Assembly: GCF_021917145.1 (NCBI RefSeq)
Contig: NC_061067.1
Span: 4,049,389-4,113,388, forward strand
DNA: 64,000 nt
Reading direction: 5' to 3'
Source of the DNA: Hypomesus transpacificus
Taxonomy: Eukaryota; Chordata; Actinopteri; Osmeriformes; Osmeridae
Shown: piece after piece, positions 1 through 12,900 of the stretch
How the letters are laid out: every line of letters starts with the position of its first letter
How positions within the stretch are numbered: position 1 is the first letter of the stretch
Notes under the pieces: model-generated
Seen by the model: only the letters and a program-made list of their open reading frames with translations
Databases searched by the model: none
What the model was told of the DNA's origin: nothing
Made by a program: the position numbers and the translations under genes

Positions 1-2188
1 TGTGTGCGTGTGTCTGTGTGCGTGTGTCTGTGTGTATATATGTACGTTTGTGCACGTGTGTGTATATATATGTGTGCGTGTGTATGACTGTGTGTGTATG
101 TGCATGTGCATGTGTGAATGTGTGTGTGCGCGTGCATACGTGTGTGTGTGTGTGTGTGCGCGGAGGGACCAGCTGTCTCCCACCAGTGATTGCTTCCAGT
201 GGGACCACTGGGACTGGGGGTGAAGCAGGGGGGCGGGAGAGGGACCGGGTGAGGGGGAAGGGGGGGCAGCTTGCCAATTGCTTTGGGGTTAGGGGCCAGG
301 GAGTGGGCGGAGTAACCAGCTTAACAAAACAAGAGAGGTCACCGCGCCGACTGGTGTCTGTGCCTCCTCCTGTGTCTCGCTCTGCATCCCTGCTCCTGAA
401 ATTGGATTTTAAACATTTTGAATTCTTAACTTTTCAGGCTTTTCCTTAGTTTACATCAACTGAATCTTAAATTAAAATACCTATCGCCCTCTCTCCATCT
501 CCTTCACACCGATTGGATGGGATGGGAAAAATAGATACCATCGATCAAACAGCAGATAGAGAAAGATCGAGAGAGATATAGATATAGAGAAAGAGACAGA
601 GGCACATGTAACTGATTTAAATTGTTGACTCATCAGAAAAATAAAATGATGAATTGTGACAGCATGGAGAGTTGAAGAGAGAGCTAACAGGGAGGAGGGA
701 CTTGGCTTGGAGACAAGAACACAGAATGGGGGTCTGAGGGGGGAGAGAAGGGAGTCCAAATGTGCACATGATTTATTCAGGAAGGGGGATTATGATTGAA
801 GGTGCCACCTGGATCCACCCCACCCCTGCCTCGGCCCTGAATGGCCTCACTGGGTCCCCTGGCAGGTTAGGGTTAGAGAGAGAGAGCGTGTGTGTGTGTG
901 TTAATTGTCACCAACATGACTTTAATCACATTGGCCCCCCCTCTCTTGGGACGTCCCTGCCCTGGGGGGGGGGGCTTAATCAGGTGTGGCGTGGTGTGGC
1001 GTCATTAACACTGGGTCCCATGTGCTGGGGACACACTCCAGAGACATGTGCACACGCACACGCACGTCTCAGGACGAAGGCAATCCACACAGCTACTCAC
1101 TAATGAATAACTAAGTAGAACGCCAGCACTAATGGAGACCCCCCCCTTCCCTCTCTCCTCCCTTTACCCTCCTCTCTTCCCAACCCACCCCCTCCATCTA
1201 TTGTTTCCCCCTCTTTCTCTTTCTATGTCTTTCCCTCCCTCCTTCCCTTTATAACCCCAGCATCACTGTCTATCTTTCTTTCCTTCTCTCCCCATCTGCA
1301 TGTGTCCTTCCAGTCTTTTGCTTTCCCTCCCTCCCTCCTAATCCCTCCCTCCCTCCTCTCTGATCCTGTCAATCCTGCCCCTGGCACACTTCTTCCACGC
1401 TTCACATATGGTGGTCACGCCTTAGGGGGTTATAACTCGCCCCCCCCTCCCCAACTTGTCTCCTCCCCTCCTGCTGTTTGACCCCCCCCCCCATCCTCTT
1501 CTTCTTCTTCACACCATGCCTCCTCACCTCATATTCCTCCCCCTTATCTCACCTCCGTACTCAGCTTCTCATTCTCACCGCCTTGGACCTCTTCCCTGTT
1601 CCCCCCTCCACTCCCCTCCCCTCCACATACACACTTGTGTCCCTGCTGCTGGTCCTGTCTGGAGGGAATCCTGACACACATTTAGTTTAGCCCCCTTTCC
1701 CTCCCCTCCTTCTCTTTCGCCCTATTGTCTGCCCGCTTCAAAAGGAAAAGGGGGATTGAGCGAGTGTGTAAGTGTTCGTGTGTGTGTGTGAGTGAGTGAG
1801 AAAAAGAGAGAGCGGGTGGGGTGTGTGTGACGGGACTGAATGAGTGGTTGCCTTGGAAACGGAGCCACACTGATCTGCTGCAGTGGAGAGGAGAAAATAA
1901 AGGAGAAAGGAGGAGAGGAGAGGGGCAGAGAGGAGGGGAGAAGAGATGGGGAGAGAGGAGGGGGAAAAGGGGGGGGGGGAGAAGAGAGGCCAGGAGAAGA
2001 GAGGAGACACCAGAGTTGAGAATGTGAGAACGAGAGAGACAAGAGCGTGTGTGTGTGTGTATGTAGTCTGAAGGAAGAGTCTTCTTTTGCACATAATGTC
2101 TGTCAAGAGCATTGCAGCAGAGCCCAAGGGCAGAGGGACACCTCTATTGATATGTCATCAACTTCTACTGCATTATAGGACTACTGTC

Positions 2189-2247
<59 letters not shown>

Positions 2248-3434
2248 AAACACTCACCCATTCACATTCACACACACACACACAGGTTCTGAGTCTGAGA
2301 AGTGTGTGTAGTTCTGTGTGTTTGGACCCAGAATCTGTGAGTGTGTGTGGTTGTGTGTGTGCGGTTGTGTGTGGGCTGTCATCCATGGTTTAGCCTGTTG
2401 AGCTAGGCGTTAGCTTATAATGAAGTCACTGTTAGCACCAGAGCACACCTGTCATATCAGGAACATGAAGGAAAACACCCAGGGAAACAAGATGGATATT
2501 AGGTTCTCTTCCTCCCCCTTTTCTAGCCCTTTAGCCCCTCCTTTTCGTTCTCTCTATCTTTGCCCTCAAATCTAAACTATTTTAGAAGAGGCCTCACGCA
2601 TCGCCAACACCGAAACAGATTTAAACCTTCACATCTTTGACACACACACACACACAATCCACAACTCCACTGGAGTCTTGCAAGTTGGTGAGAAAATAAA
2701 ATAGAAGAGAGAATTGGATAAATGGATGAAGAGAAAAAAGAGTTAGGGATGACTAACCCAGAGACAGAGAAAGAAAGAGAGAGAGGGAGAAAGAAAAGAA
2801 AGAACGTAGAGAGAGAAAGAGAGAAAGAGGAGAGTTATGAAGGGGAGAGGGAAAGATACAGGGGCTGTTGAATTATTGAGGGCGTCTAAACACCATGGTG
2901 CCTCTCTGTGTGACGCCATGTTTCAAAATAAACCCTGTGGCCTCTCCTTCTCCTCCTCTAATACTGTACCAAACCCTGGTCTGTATCCAAGGGCCTGGAG
3001 AGTCCTGATACCAAACCTGTATGGATATGATTCCATCACTCTAAACAGCCTCAACTACACTCCACCTCCAGACCCCCAGCAGCCCCATCTCCTGGCAGTG
3101 GTAGGAACTGCAGAAACGGTACAGAGACGCAAAGGTAGGGATCTGGTTGAACCTTACGACACCGGCACATCAAATACAAACACAAACCCACACGGGCACA
3201 ACTGGAAAAGTGTCCTACTAATCTGAGGGGCTCATTTGTGTTTCGTCAAGGGAAGTGAACATGGCGTCCATTTCATGTTTTATTGATCGGTACAAGTGGA
3301 TGTTTGTTCAAGCGTGTCCACACAGCTTTGTTCAAGAGCAGAACTGCAAGCTAAGTACCTTGTCTACACAGATGCGGAGAATACACTAGTGCGTGTGTGT
3401 GTGTGTCTGACCATGTGTGAACGCGCTACGCTAC
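1..3434. other. FARS2 intron (exon 4 to off-window exon)
   Basis: No exon is recognised here. The first 160 bases are TG-rich with TATATG interruptions. Pyrimidine-rich sequence follows at 1140-1640 and purine-rich sequence at 1880-2040. A (CA)n array runs from about 2191 to 2263, and purine-rich low-complexity sequence from 2700 to 2860. Open frames in these stretches are microsatellite read-through. Confidence 0.6.
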
Positions 3435-3566
3435 CTGAGTCCACCAGCTCCTGCTCCATCACCCCGCAGCCCAAAACCTCGAGCCAGTCGCCTTGGAAAC
3501 GCACCTCCATCTCAAACGAGGGATGAGTGAAAGGAAAGTAGCAGTCTACCCACCTGATCTCGAGCT
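3435..3566 (-). CDS. FARS2: FARS2 coding exon 4
   Basis: The exon has 132 nt and encodes [20 protein letters not shown] through [11 protein letters not shown]. The acceptor is CTCCTCCAG|AGCTCG and the donor is GACTCAG|GTAGCG. It is the last FARS2 exon I can find in the window. Confidence 0.93.
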
Positions 3567-5249
3567 CTGGAGGAGGAGAGGAGAGAGGGATGAAGACGGG
3601 AGGAGAGGAGAGAGAGAGCTGCTGGCACGGGGAGGCAGGGCTGCTGGGTAAAGAGCAGCTTACAGCTCCCTACCTTCTCCAAACAGGTGTTTGATCAGGA
3701 GTGTGAGGGTCTGCTTCAGGTTAAACTCCACCAGCTTGACGGCCTCCAGCGTGTGTCTCTCCTGCTTCTGGGGGGTCCTCCGCCCCCCCCTCTCAAACAG
3801 GGACAGGTCCTCCCCACTCTGCACACGTGCAAACAGCTACCACACAGAGATACAATACATGCCGTTAACACGTCATGTCATCTCACACAGAGAGACATAC
3901 CTTATTGCACGTTAACAACACTGGGCGTCATTGAGAAGGACAACATACACAGAACAGACACCAATAGAAGACACAAATGAAAGAAACGGAAAGAAAGAAT
4001 AAGATGGGTCAGATGGCTGAGCGGTTAGGGAGTCGGGCTATTAATCAGAAGGTTGTTGATTCGATTCCCGGCCATGCCAAATGACGTTGTGTCCTTGGGC
4101 AAGGCACTTCACCCTACTTGTCTCGGGGAGAATGTCCCTGTACTTACTGTAAGTCGCTCTGCATAAGAGCGTCTGCTAAATGACTAAATGTAATGTAAAT
4201 GTCAGATAGATCAGAGAGAGAGAGAGAACAGAGAAGGGCCGTATGACCTCTGACCTCGTGGTTGGAGAACAGCCTGACCCCCTCCATCTGGTGAAACACC
4301 GGGTAGTGGCTGCCGTCGATCTCGTCCCGGCGGTACACGTCCCCTACCACCAGGAAGGCATCCAGCCCAGACCGTACCAGCTCCCTCTGGTGGGCAGAGG
4401 TGTGGGCGCGTAGCATGGTGCCCCTGGGAGACAGCAGGCCAAGATCACAGGACCACATTCAGTCAATGGGTGAACGAATGATTGTGTAAACGAATGAATG
4501 AATGAGGGAGTGGGTGAATTAGTGAATTCATGAACAAATTAATGAATAAATAAATAAATGTATGAATGAATAAACCGCAAACTGCTTATAGGAAACTGTG
4601 GTAGCATCGTCACAATACAGGATGATCATATTGATGTCTTTGCTTTGGAGGCTTTGCACCAAACCACCATGAAACCCCCATTTGTTGTCTTATAAACTAA
4701 TGAGTGAGTTAATGAATGAAAGGATGCCTGGATGAATGTGTGACTGAGTGAATGAGTGAGGTAATGAATGGACCACCTGTTGAGGTAGTAGTTGTCGCCT
4801 CTTTTCCTGCTCGGGTGGTTGGCTGGGATCAACAGGCTGTCGAAGTTCTGTTCCACCGTTACCACGGGACTCAGGTTGTCATAGACGCTGAACAGCGGGT
4901 TTCCACGGTGAGCGGTGTAGACGGAGTAGAAGTGGGTTTTGATTCGCTCTTTGATCAGCCATAATGGATGATGTGACTGGTTGTGCAGGTTGCGTCCGAC
5001 CTTGGAAAGGATCTTGGGGGTCACATTGGTGAAGTCGTCCCGAGGGTGGGCGTGGCCTAACACCTCCACGGACTCTGGGCCATTCAGAGGCTGAAGGGTG
5101 GATCTGTCAGTGGTGAAGTGGCGGCAGAAGGGTAAGACTCTATGGGAGGGCAGGTTGCCATTGGCTTGGGTGCAGTGGTGCGGCCAATGGCGAGGTAAGG
5201 ATTCCAGGAAGGGGAGGAGCAAGGGGAGGGTCCTGCAGTGTACCCTCAT
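3435..5249 (-). CDS. FARS2: FARS2, mitochondrial phenylalanyl-tRNA synthetase (5' part, coding exons 1-4)
   Basis: This gene charges mitochondrial tRNA-Phe with phenylalanine in the matrix. Four exons join in frame (4777-5249, 4255-4423, 3674-3818, 3435-3566) and give about 306 residues. The N-terminus is basic and leucine-rich, as expected of a targeting peptide. Exon 1 then carries the start of the class II catalytic core, including a NLSPVVT-type stretch. Exon 2 holds motif 2 with [11 protein letters not shown] and the PheRS signature FHQMEG (about residues 201-206). Exon 4 ends after [13 protein letters not shown]. Motif 3 and the C-terminal ferredoxin-fold anticodon-binding domain are absent, so further exons must lie left of the window. 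All introns are GT/AG and phases match. The protein is close to my recollection of human FARS2. It is head to head with LYRM4, as in human. Start chosen: the first in-frame ATG after a good acceptor; a tiny upstream ORF overlaps it. Confidence 0.95.
3674..3818 (-). CDS. FARS2: FARS2 coding exon 3
   Basis: The exon has 145 nt. It encodes SGEDLSLFE through [18 protein letters not shown] and KHLFGE. The acceptor is GTGTGCAG|AGTGGG and the donor is GAAG|GTAGGG. The phase joins to exon 4 to form an ELEIRW sequence. Confidence 0.92.
4003..4202 (+). repeat. tRNA-derived SINE, V-SINE-like, in FARS2 intron 2
   Basis: The head resembles a tRNA, with an A box in GGCTGAGCGGTTAGG and a B box in TTGATTCGATTCC. 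A central block (CCTTGGGCAAGGCACTTCAC) and the tail GTCTGCTAAATG with short AATGTAAATG repeats follow. This A box / B box / central domain / LINE-like tail layout is that of teleost V-SINE-type elements. It lies antisense to FARS2. I see no clear target-site duplication. Confidence 0.85.
4255..4423 (-). CDS. FARS2: FARS2 coding exon 2 (motif 2)
   Basis: The exon has 169 nt. The acceptor is CTCCCAG|GGGCACC and the donor is CACGAG|GTCAGA. It encodes [12 protein letters not shown] through [14 protein letters not shown], the substrate-binding heart of the enzyme. Confidence 0.95.
4777..5249 (-). CDS. FARS2: FARS2 coding exon 1
   Basis: The exon has 473 nt (157 codons plus 2 nt) and encodes the targeting peptide and the front of the catalytic domain, ending in GDNYYLNR. 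The donor on the minus strand is CAACAG|GTGGTC. The acceptor ACCTTAG lies just upstream at 5268-5274, so the exon also carries about 18 nt of 5'UTR. Confidence 0.93.
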
Positions 5250-5263
5250 GATGATTGGTCCAT
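5246..5263 (-). promoter_or_regulatory. Five-codon uORF overlapping the FARS2 start
   Basis: Within the predicted 5'UTR, an ATG at 5263 opens ATG GAC CAA TCA TCA TGA. The final TGA shares bases with the FARS2 ATG in an ATGA overlap. The sequence is certain; translation of it is inference. Confidence 0.5.
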
Positions 5264-6793
5264 GGACCTAAGGTAGGACAAAGGAAGGTGACTTCATCAG
5301 CAACATGGCTGAAACTACTCTACTGGTGGGATCTGAACCTTCACAGAATTTGACATATCCACACACACACACACACACACAAACACACACACGCTTGTGG
5401 GTAGTGTGCACAAACACACACATGCCCTCACTCTGTCCTCTGAGATCTAATATAGACAGAGAGCACATTAAATATAGGATCAGCGCTGTTATGATGAACT
5501 GGAGATGAGAGGGCTGAATTATATGAGAACAAGTTAATTGAATCAACTCAGTGCGAACATCTCTTCCCCTCCTTCTCATTCTGTCTCCCTCCTTCTCTTA
5601 CCCTCTCTCTCCTTCTGTGACACGCTTACACTTTTTGACTCTTGTACTCTAAAGGAGAGAGAGCATTAGAGAAAAGAAGAAAAGGAATAGAGGAGAGGCG
5701 CATGAATCTCTGGCTAACACAGGCCATCTAGATTTCTATCAAATATTTACCCTTCCACCTATGCTGCCCTCCATCTTTTCTTCCCTATCTCACCCTGAAG
5801 GAGACCAGAGGACAGAAAAAGAGTTTGCTGTTCATCCCTCATTTCTATTGTCTCCTCTCTCTTACTCTGTTCTCTTACCAACCCGTATGTAATCTGAGGA
5901 TAGACACACATGGTATAAAGAGATAAGACATTTAAAATAATACTCTTATAGACCCCGCACACACACACTAACACAATCACACACACACACCCTTCATCTT
6001 TACAGGGACATTCTAAAGACAAAGGGTGTAGCATTGCAGGGGTATTGCAGCAAAGTGGATTACCTGCTGTAATCCAGGAAGCTCTTAGCTCTGTGAGGCT
6101 CATGTTCAACTTTGTAATATTGGGAATGGATGGCATTATAAACAGAAAGATAAGGCCCACACACACGCACACAGCCACACACACACACGCAAACACACGC
6201 GCACGCACACACACACAGCCACACACGCACACCCTCACTGATGAAGTGGGTGGACCAGCTGGCAGCCTGAACAGGAAGTAGAAAGTGTAGGAGGTCTGGC
6301 GTTGTCATGGCACCTGTGAAGAGAGGTCACTCTGGGCCTGGGGCCAGGGCAACCCTGAGACTAGAGAGGAACAGGTGTTCTCTCTCTCTCTCATTCTCTT
6401 TCTCCCTCACTCTACCTCTTCACCTCCCTGGTCCCGCTCCCCCTGCCCCCCCCCCCCCCCCCAACCTGGCAGGTTCACCATCGTGAAGGGGTATCTCCAT
6501 GCCCCGCCCCCGCACCCAACAGTGTCCCTGTCCTGCCTGCCCCTCGCGCTCTGTTTCCTGTTAGCTTTCCTGTTAGCATGCGCACAACCAATCACAGTCC
6601 TACTGCCATCAGCTTGTTTTAGAACTCCTTCCCTGCAGTCTTGGCCTGGCCAAGCGGTCACGTTGCCATGCCACCCACACACTCTCAGAGGCTTCCAGAA
6701 CAATCTTCGATAAATGAGTATTTCAGCCCATTTTCTAATATACTTAAATTATCCTACTTGATACTAACACCTTCACTTGTTGCTGTCTCCAAA

Positions 6794-7130
6794 CAAGAGA
6801 GGAGGGGAGGAGAGGGAAGGAGAGGGGAGGAGAGGAGAGGAGGAGAGGGAAGGAGAGGAGAGGTGAGGAGAGGAGGAGGAGAGGGAAGGAGAGGGGAGGA
6901 AAGGGGAGGTGAGGAGAGGAGGAGGAGAGGCGAGGAAAGGAAGGGGAGGAGGAGAGGGAAGGGGAGGAGAGGGAAGGAAAGGGGAGGTGAGGAGAGGAGA
7001 GGAGGAGGAGAGGGAAGGGGAGGAGGAGAGGGGAAGGGAAGGGAGGAGGAGAGGGGAGAGGAGGAGAGGGGAAGGGGAGGAGGAGAGGGAAGGGGAGGGG
7101 AGGGGAGGAGGAGAGGGGAAGGGAGGAGGT
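6794..7130 (+). repeat. Polypurine GGAGA/GGAGG minisatellite
   Basis: About 335 bp are almost wholly purine on the plus strand, built from GGAGGAGAGG, GAAGG and GGTGAGG variants. It is in the FARS2 5' intron. Long mirror-symmetric purine tracts can form triplex DNA. Confidence 0.85.
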
Positions 7131-8466
7131 AGCGGCACTAACAGGGTACATTTTTATGGGCGTATGAGAAATGTGCCGAGGCTGCAATCCTTCTGCCGTC
7201 ACTACTGGGCCCATATATTCACTCTGTTCCTCCTCACTGTGTGTCACTACTCAGCAGCATCACACACACACACACACAGACACACACACCCAGACACACA
7301 CACCCAGACACACACACACAGACACACATACAAACACACATACACGGTCTGTAAAGTGTAGGGGGCAGAGCAGTTTGCACTAGGCCTTTCACTGAACAAT
7401 TGGCTTGTCTGGGGGAATACAACCAGGAGTTGAGTGTGTGTGTGTGTGTTTGTGTGTGTGACTGAGTGAGTCCAGAGGCCACAGGCATCCTGACCAGCAG
7501 GTGTTTGGGTCACACCCTGTGCTGCTAGGTGATTTAAGGAGCCAGATTAAAGTGCTGAAAGACACAAGACACAGCAGAAGAGTGTTTCCTCTAGAATAAG
7601 ACTTATTGATTGGCGTTCAGGACTCGATCTTCAGGGAGATATCAGACTCCAGCTGGATCAATCAGACACGGTCGAGTTCAGCGTTTAATACGCTCCCTAC
7701 TCCTCTGCAGTCCCTGCTGTCAAATCAACCAGACGGATGAATATGAGGAAATACAGGAACAGTCCAGCGCACTCCCATCCCCCCCCCCCTCTCTCCCCTT
7801 ATCTCTCTTCCTTTATCTCTCTCCCATTATCTCTCTCCCTTTGTCTATCCCTCTCTCTCCCGTTACAGTTTCTCTCTCTCCCCATTATCTCTCTTTCTCT
7901 CTCCCGTTATCTCTCTACCTTTACAATATCTCTACCGCTATCTCTCTCTCCTCCCTTTACAGTGCCCCCTCTTTCTCACACTACCTTTATCATTCTTCTT
8001 CTCTCTTCAATAACCACAGGGCATATAAAACAGTAGAATCTTTACTGTAGAAGTTGAGAGGACTGGAAAAAGGCTGACTAAGCTAGGCAAGTCGCAGGTC
8101 AGTTTGTGTCTACATGTGTGTCAACAGACCGTACGTGCATACACACACACAAATAGATATCTTAATATGTAATTCTTTGGAGAAACTTTAACTGCTCCTC
8201 CTTTCCCTTGTCCCCCGGTACAATTTTCTAAAACTATAGATGGCTAAACAGAATACTCCCCACCCCTCCCTCACACACACGCACACAGACGCACACACAC
8301 CACAGGGAAGGCTTCAACAGGCTCAGAGACGTGTTCTATCAGTGTCAGATTTCTCTAATCAAAGTCAGAGGGAAGCTCCAGTCTCTTTCCTTTTTTATTT
8401 CTCTCCAAATCCTCCTTTCATGACCCACAGCTTTCCTCACACACCCAGCCTCATCTCACCTTAAGA

Positions 8467-8468
8467 CT

Positions 8469-8523
<55 letters not shown>
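8467..8523 (+). repeat. (TG)n microsatellite
   Basis: The TG array is nearly uninterrupted. A broken CA array follows at 8589-8655, so the pair is inverted around about 60 bp of unique sequence. Confidence 0.95.
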
Positions 8524-8525
<2 letters not shown>

Positions 8526-8822
8526 CAGGGCCTGATTCTGGGGACCCAGCAGGTACAGGAAGAGCTTTAATGAACAGATGGATGGAGAACACACACACAC
8601 ACACAATCACACACACACACAGACACATGTACACAATTACACACACACACACAGGCTGGTCACCACACTAGAGAGGCTGAGTAACCAGAAAGCAGAGAGG
8701 GGTGACATGAGACAGGACACAAAGCATGTTATGAAAACCTGCAGCCCTCCCTCAAACACACACACACACTTACCTATCTCTAACTTAGGAGCCACGTCTC
8801 AACAGATGTTAGATAAACCCCT

Positions 8823-8990
8823 TCAAGTTCAAGTATTTTATTGTCAGATGCACAGAACAACACAGGGTCAGACTGGGCACTGAAACTCTTAGGACAAGAC
8901 AATGCAAAGCAACCTGGCATAAACATAACATTTAGGTACACAGAACATAGATTACATCTATGATAAGATTAAATTAAAAAAGCTAAAAAG
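8823..8990 (+). repeat. Probable teleost interspersed repeat fragment
   Basis: The segment opens with CAAGTTCAAGTATTTTATTG and continues through GACTGGGCACTGAAA to an A-rich end. I recall near-identical openings dispersed in fish genomes, but cannot assign a class from sequence alone. Confidence 0.4.
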
Positions 8991-9707
8991 CTAAAACCAT
9001 ACAACAACCAACAGACCATCCTACGGGCAGGCAGGTTCTATCTATCTGGCCTGTGTCTCAAAAACACACTCTGGCAATTCCCCACAATTATCACAGGGGC
9101 TAATTTGTCTAAGTGTCGGGCAAGCTAATGCTTTCAACCTCACACACTATCATTGGAGAGCCAGAATCGGCCTAATGGAATCACCACTGTCCTCTCTCCA
9201 CTGCAGAGGCCAGGAACTCTCTCTCTCTCATACACACACAACCAAAGGCAGGCAGCAGACATGCACACATGCATTCTCACACACACGCACAAAATTGACT
9301 AAGGCTCTCAAAGTGCCTAGAAGGCATAGCTCCTTGCAATTCTACAGTATAATGTTGTTACTACATGAACAGGATGTGTGTGTGTGTGTTTGTGGCTTGT
9401 GCTCAGTCTGTAGGCTATGGAGTATTGATAATGTATACATTCAACATTCTAGTTTGACCACTGATAGCCATGTTAGCAGACCGTTGTGCACAGCTAAATC
9501 GCTGCAATAACGCCAAGCAATAACACCAGCAGTTCAAAACACCAACCCAGGTATGTTTTTCATGGATACAGAGGCACCATAAGGATCAGTGAGTCTGTCT
9601 GTACTCTAACAGTATCTGCAGCCTCCTCACCTGGTCTTAGTGCCCCTGGCCCCAGGAGGTGGTAGGGATAGGACAGACCATAATAGGCTGGGTCATAATG
9701 GTCACAC

Positions 9708-9721
9708 GTCGCCACGGCAAC
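9708..9721 (+). promoter_or_regulatory. RFX X-box-like palindrome
   Basis: GTCGCCACGGCAAC matches 12 of 14 positions of the palindromic X-box GTTGCCATGGCAAC and fits both half-sites (GTNRCC, RGYAAC). Binding is inference. Confidence 0.35.
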
Positions 9722-9959
9722 AGAGCTTGTTCAGTGCAGCCCCACAGGTATTCCGTGCACTGTGGGGCCAGGAGAAAGAGGCACCCCCCCCCCACTCCAC
9801 AGTAGGCTAACAGGCTAACAAAGACTTGAACCCACAGCCTAATGGCTTGGCAATAGCTCTCCAATGCTAATTGCTAATTATTGATTGGTAGGAGGATGTG
9901 AGTGGGAGTTAAGTCACTTAGCTATATGAAACAGTAGGGTCTGGAGGGTGTGTGTGTGT

Positions 9960-9990
<31 letters not shown>

Positions 9991-12900
9991 GGTCTTTATC
10001 ACTGGCTAGAGGGAGAGCTTGGTTCTCTGTCTAAATTGTTATTTTTTGCTTAATTTCAGTGGAGGGAGGAAGGGAGGATGGGAGGCATGGAGCAAAGGTG
10101 GAAGAGGGGAGGGGGAAGACAGGCTGAGAGGAAAAAGGTAGCTGAAAACAGGGAGTGAGAGATTGAGGGAGGGATCGAGGGAAGGAGTTCAGAAGGCAAG
10201 TCAGTGTTTGGTTAAGTGCTGCACTGTTTTTGCTCAGGAGAATGAATTGAGGTCTAGGCTAGAGGACCCAGCTGCTATTGGAGTCCACTTGTTTTGGCTG
10301 CCTGTGCGTCCCTGACGCCCGCTTCAGCAGATGGTGGTGCAGCAGGCAGGATCAATCCTCATTTAGATAGAGTGGCTGGGTTCACAAGAGACTATGGCTT
10401 GTTCGTGTCTCTCTCTCACACACATTCTTCTAACTCCCCTATCGCTGTCCCTTCTTTTTTTCATCCCAATACGCCCCCCATCCCCTCTCTCTTCTCTCTC
10501 TATGATTCCTCTCTGACCTCTAGCTCCTCCCCCCTCCCCTCTGAGTAATGCAGACCCAGAGGCTACCAGCTAGTGAAGATGAACTTGTTTAATTTCCGCT
10601 AAGAGACTGAAACCAACTAATAAACCACATCTCCCCCTCTCGTTTTTCTCTGACGCTCAGTCACTCTTGCTCCCTCTCCCTCACTGGGGGCATGATCAGT
10701 GCAACCTACTGCTGGTGGACAATGGCAGTATTCAGGTAAGACTCGAGTCAGCCGGTAAACTACATTAACAACAACAACTACAATGCAATGTTGAACACTG
10801 CCAAACAGGAGGCTGGGTCATGTCGTCGATCGACCTACTCTATGAGGGAAGAGGTAGACGAAGAGGAGAAGAGGAAGAGGAGGAAGGATGGGAAGGGGAG
10901 GCGGAGGGGAGGAGGGGGGAGAACGTGCAGGAAGAGGAGGATCGGATGGAGGCAGGGTCGCAGGCGTACCCCTAAGTCGTATTGTTCCGGGCTACTGCAC
11001 AGAAGACAAGATCAATGGGATGAAAGGGCTTGTTCTGTCAGGCAGAGAGAAAGAGAGAGAGAAAGAGAGGAGGGAAAGAGAGCGTAAGAAGGAGAGGAAA
11101 AGAGGAAGAGAAGCAGAGGTTTGGAGGGAGAGAAGATTATAAAGAGGATAGGAGTGCAGTCACCCAAAAATGAGTTAGATGACCGGATACAAACCTGACA
11201 GCAGAGAGCGAGGAGAAAAATGAGAGAGAGAGAAACAGGAGAAAGACAGATTGAAAGAGACAGATCGGAGTAGAGAAGGGTGGTGAGGTAGAGAAAAACT
11301 AAGAGGGAGATACAAAGATAAGAGGGAGCCAGTTACAGAGGAGGAGAAAGAAAGAAAGACTGAGAGAGAGAAATATAGAGGAGAGAGTGTACAGAGCTTG
11401 TGGTGTCACAGCAGGTTGTCAGATGATGCCCACACTGCATGTACACACAGATCCATAGAGGAGAGAAGACCAAAGAACCAAGAAACTAACGCCCTCTGGA
11501 TCAACATGAGAGCGGCTCCTACGAGTGTGTGTGTATATGCTTGTGCTTGTGCCTGTAAGTAAGTGTGTGTGTGTGTTATCGGTGCTTGTTAGGGAATAAA
11601 TAGTATGGGCTACAACCGTATCATGTCAGAACTTTTGTTCTTAGGCTATAGTTCCGGCAAGAGTAACAGAGTAGCTGCTCAACACCCTCCACATCGAAAC
11701 CATACTGATCAGTCTGGGAACACACTCCAACTGGAACGCTCTGTATTGACCACGGTGTTTAGCAGCTCTGTCATCAGTCACTACTACAACTGCCACACAC
11801 ATACACACACTGTCACAATAGACTATTACATCCATGTGACATCTTAAACTGAACCTCACAGCTAACCAGTCTTAATTAGACCAATGCGTGAGATGAATCA
11901 ATTGACTCCATTGACCCCTTTAAGCACAACACACACACACACACAAACAGGGATCTGACACAGACAGACAGAGAGACACACACACACACTGCTGACCTTT
12001 TCAGTGAGAGGCAGGGTATCAGTAAACAGGTTGTGACTGTGACCTTCTCTGGAACGTGCTAAAATGCGTAACTACCCCCTCCCCATTTCCCCACACACAT
12101 CATCCCTTAATCAGTCAAGTACATCATCTATAAAATAAATCAATTGATCCCCATGACACAATGCTATACCAGGACAAAGTCCAGAACAAAACCACATCTG
12201 CACCTCACCTGGACATGCGCGGACCAGACCGAATTCATGAACACAGACAGAGCAGGCATATGGCTAGGGGACAGGATGTTCTGATCGACTTTTCCACCTG
12301 AACGAGGCTACTGATGCGACAACACCATGTCCCCTTCCTCCTCTTTCACTTTACTCAAATGTCACGGAATGAATGATAAACGGTTTGATCTACATGGCTG
12401 GAGCATTGTAACCTGCTGTGCTTGTTTCAACTAAGAACCAACTTGGCTCAACATGAGTCTAATCGTGTACGAGCCAAATAAATATTTCAATGTCGTTAAG
12501 ATATCTTATTTCATGCGACATATCTCTATAATAGCATTTTGTTTCTCTGTAAGATTACTAAAGTTTTGTAGAAGCCTACCTGCGAAAAGCGACTACAAAG
12601 TGAGTCATAGGTCGAGCAACGAAATGTCACCTTTGTGCTCGGCGCATATCTCAAGTTTGGGATTTAATTTAGGAAAAGTACTACCCCTGCCAGCAGTAAA
12701 ACTACATGTCCTAACAGTTGAGCTTCTTGTTAGATAACCAATACCATAAAGGTCGTGAAGGTTATCCTGCAATGTCTTAATCTACGTTTTATTAGTAAAC
12801 GGTGTGCTGGTGGACTGTGCATTTTGATGAATGCCTGTCTTTAGGTTGTGTAACCAATTCCAAAAGTAAGACTCTTACTTTTAGTAAGTCTTACTATGAA

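Noticed and set aside
12453..12737. 94-codon frame in the FARS2 5' intron
   Set aside because: No recognised similarity or domain, and it is AT-rich intronic sequence; chance open frame is more likely.
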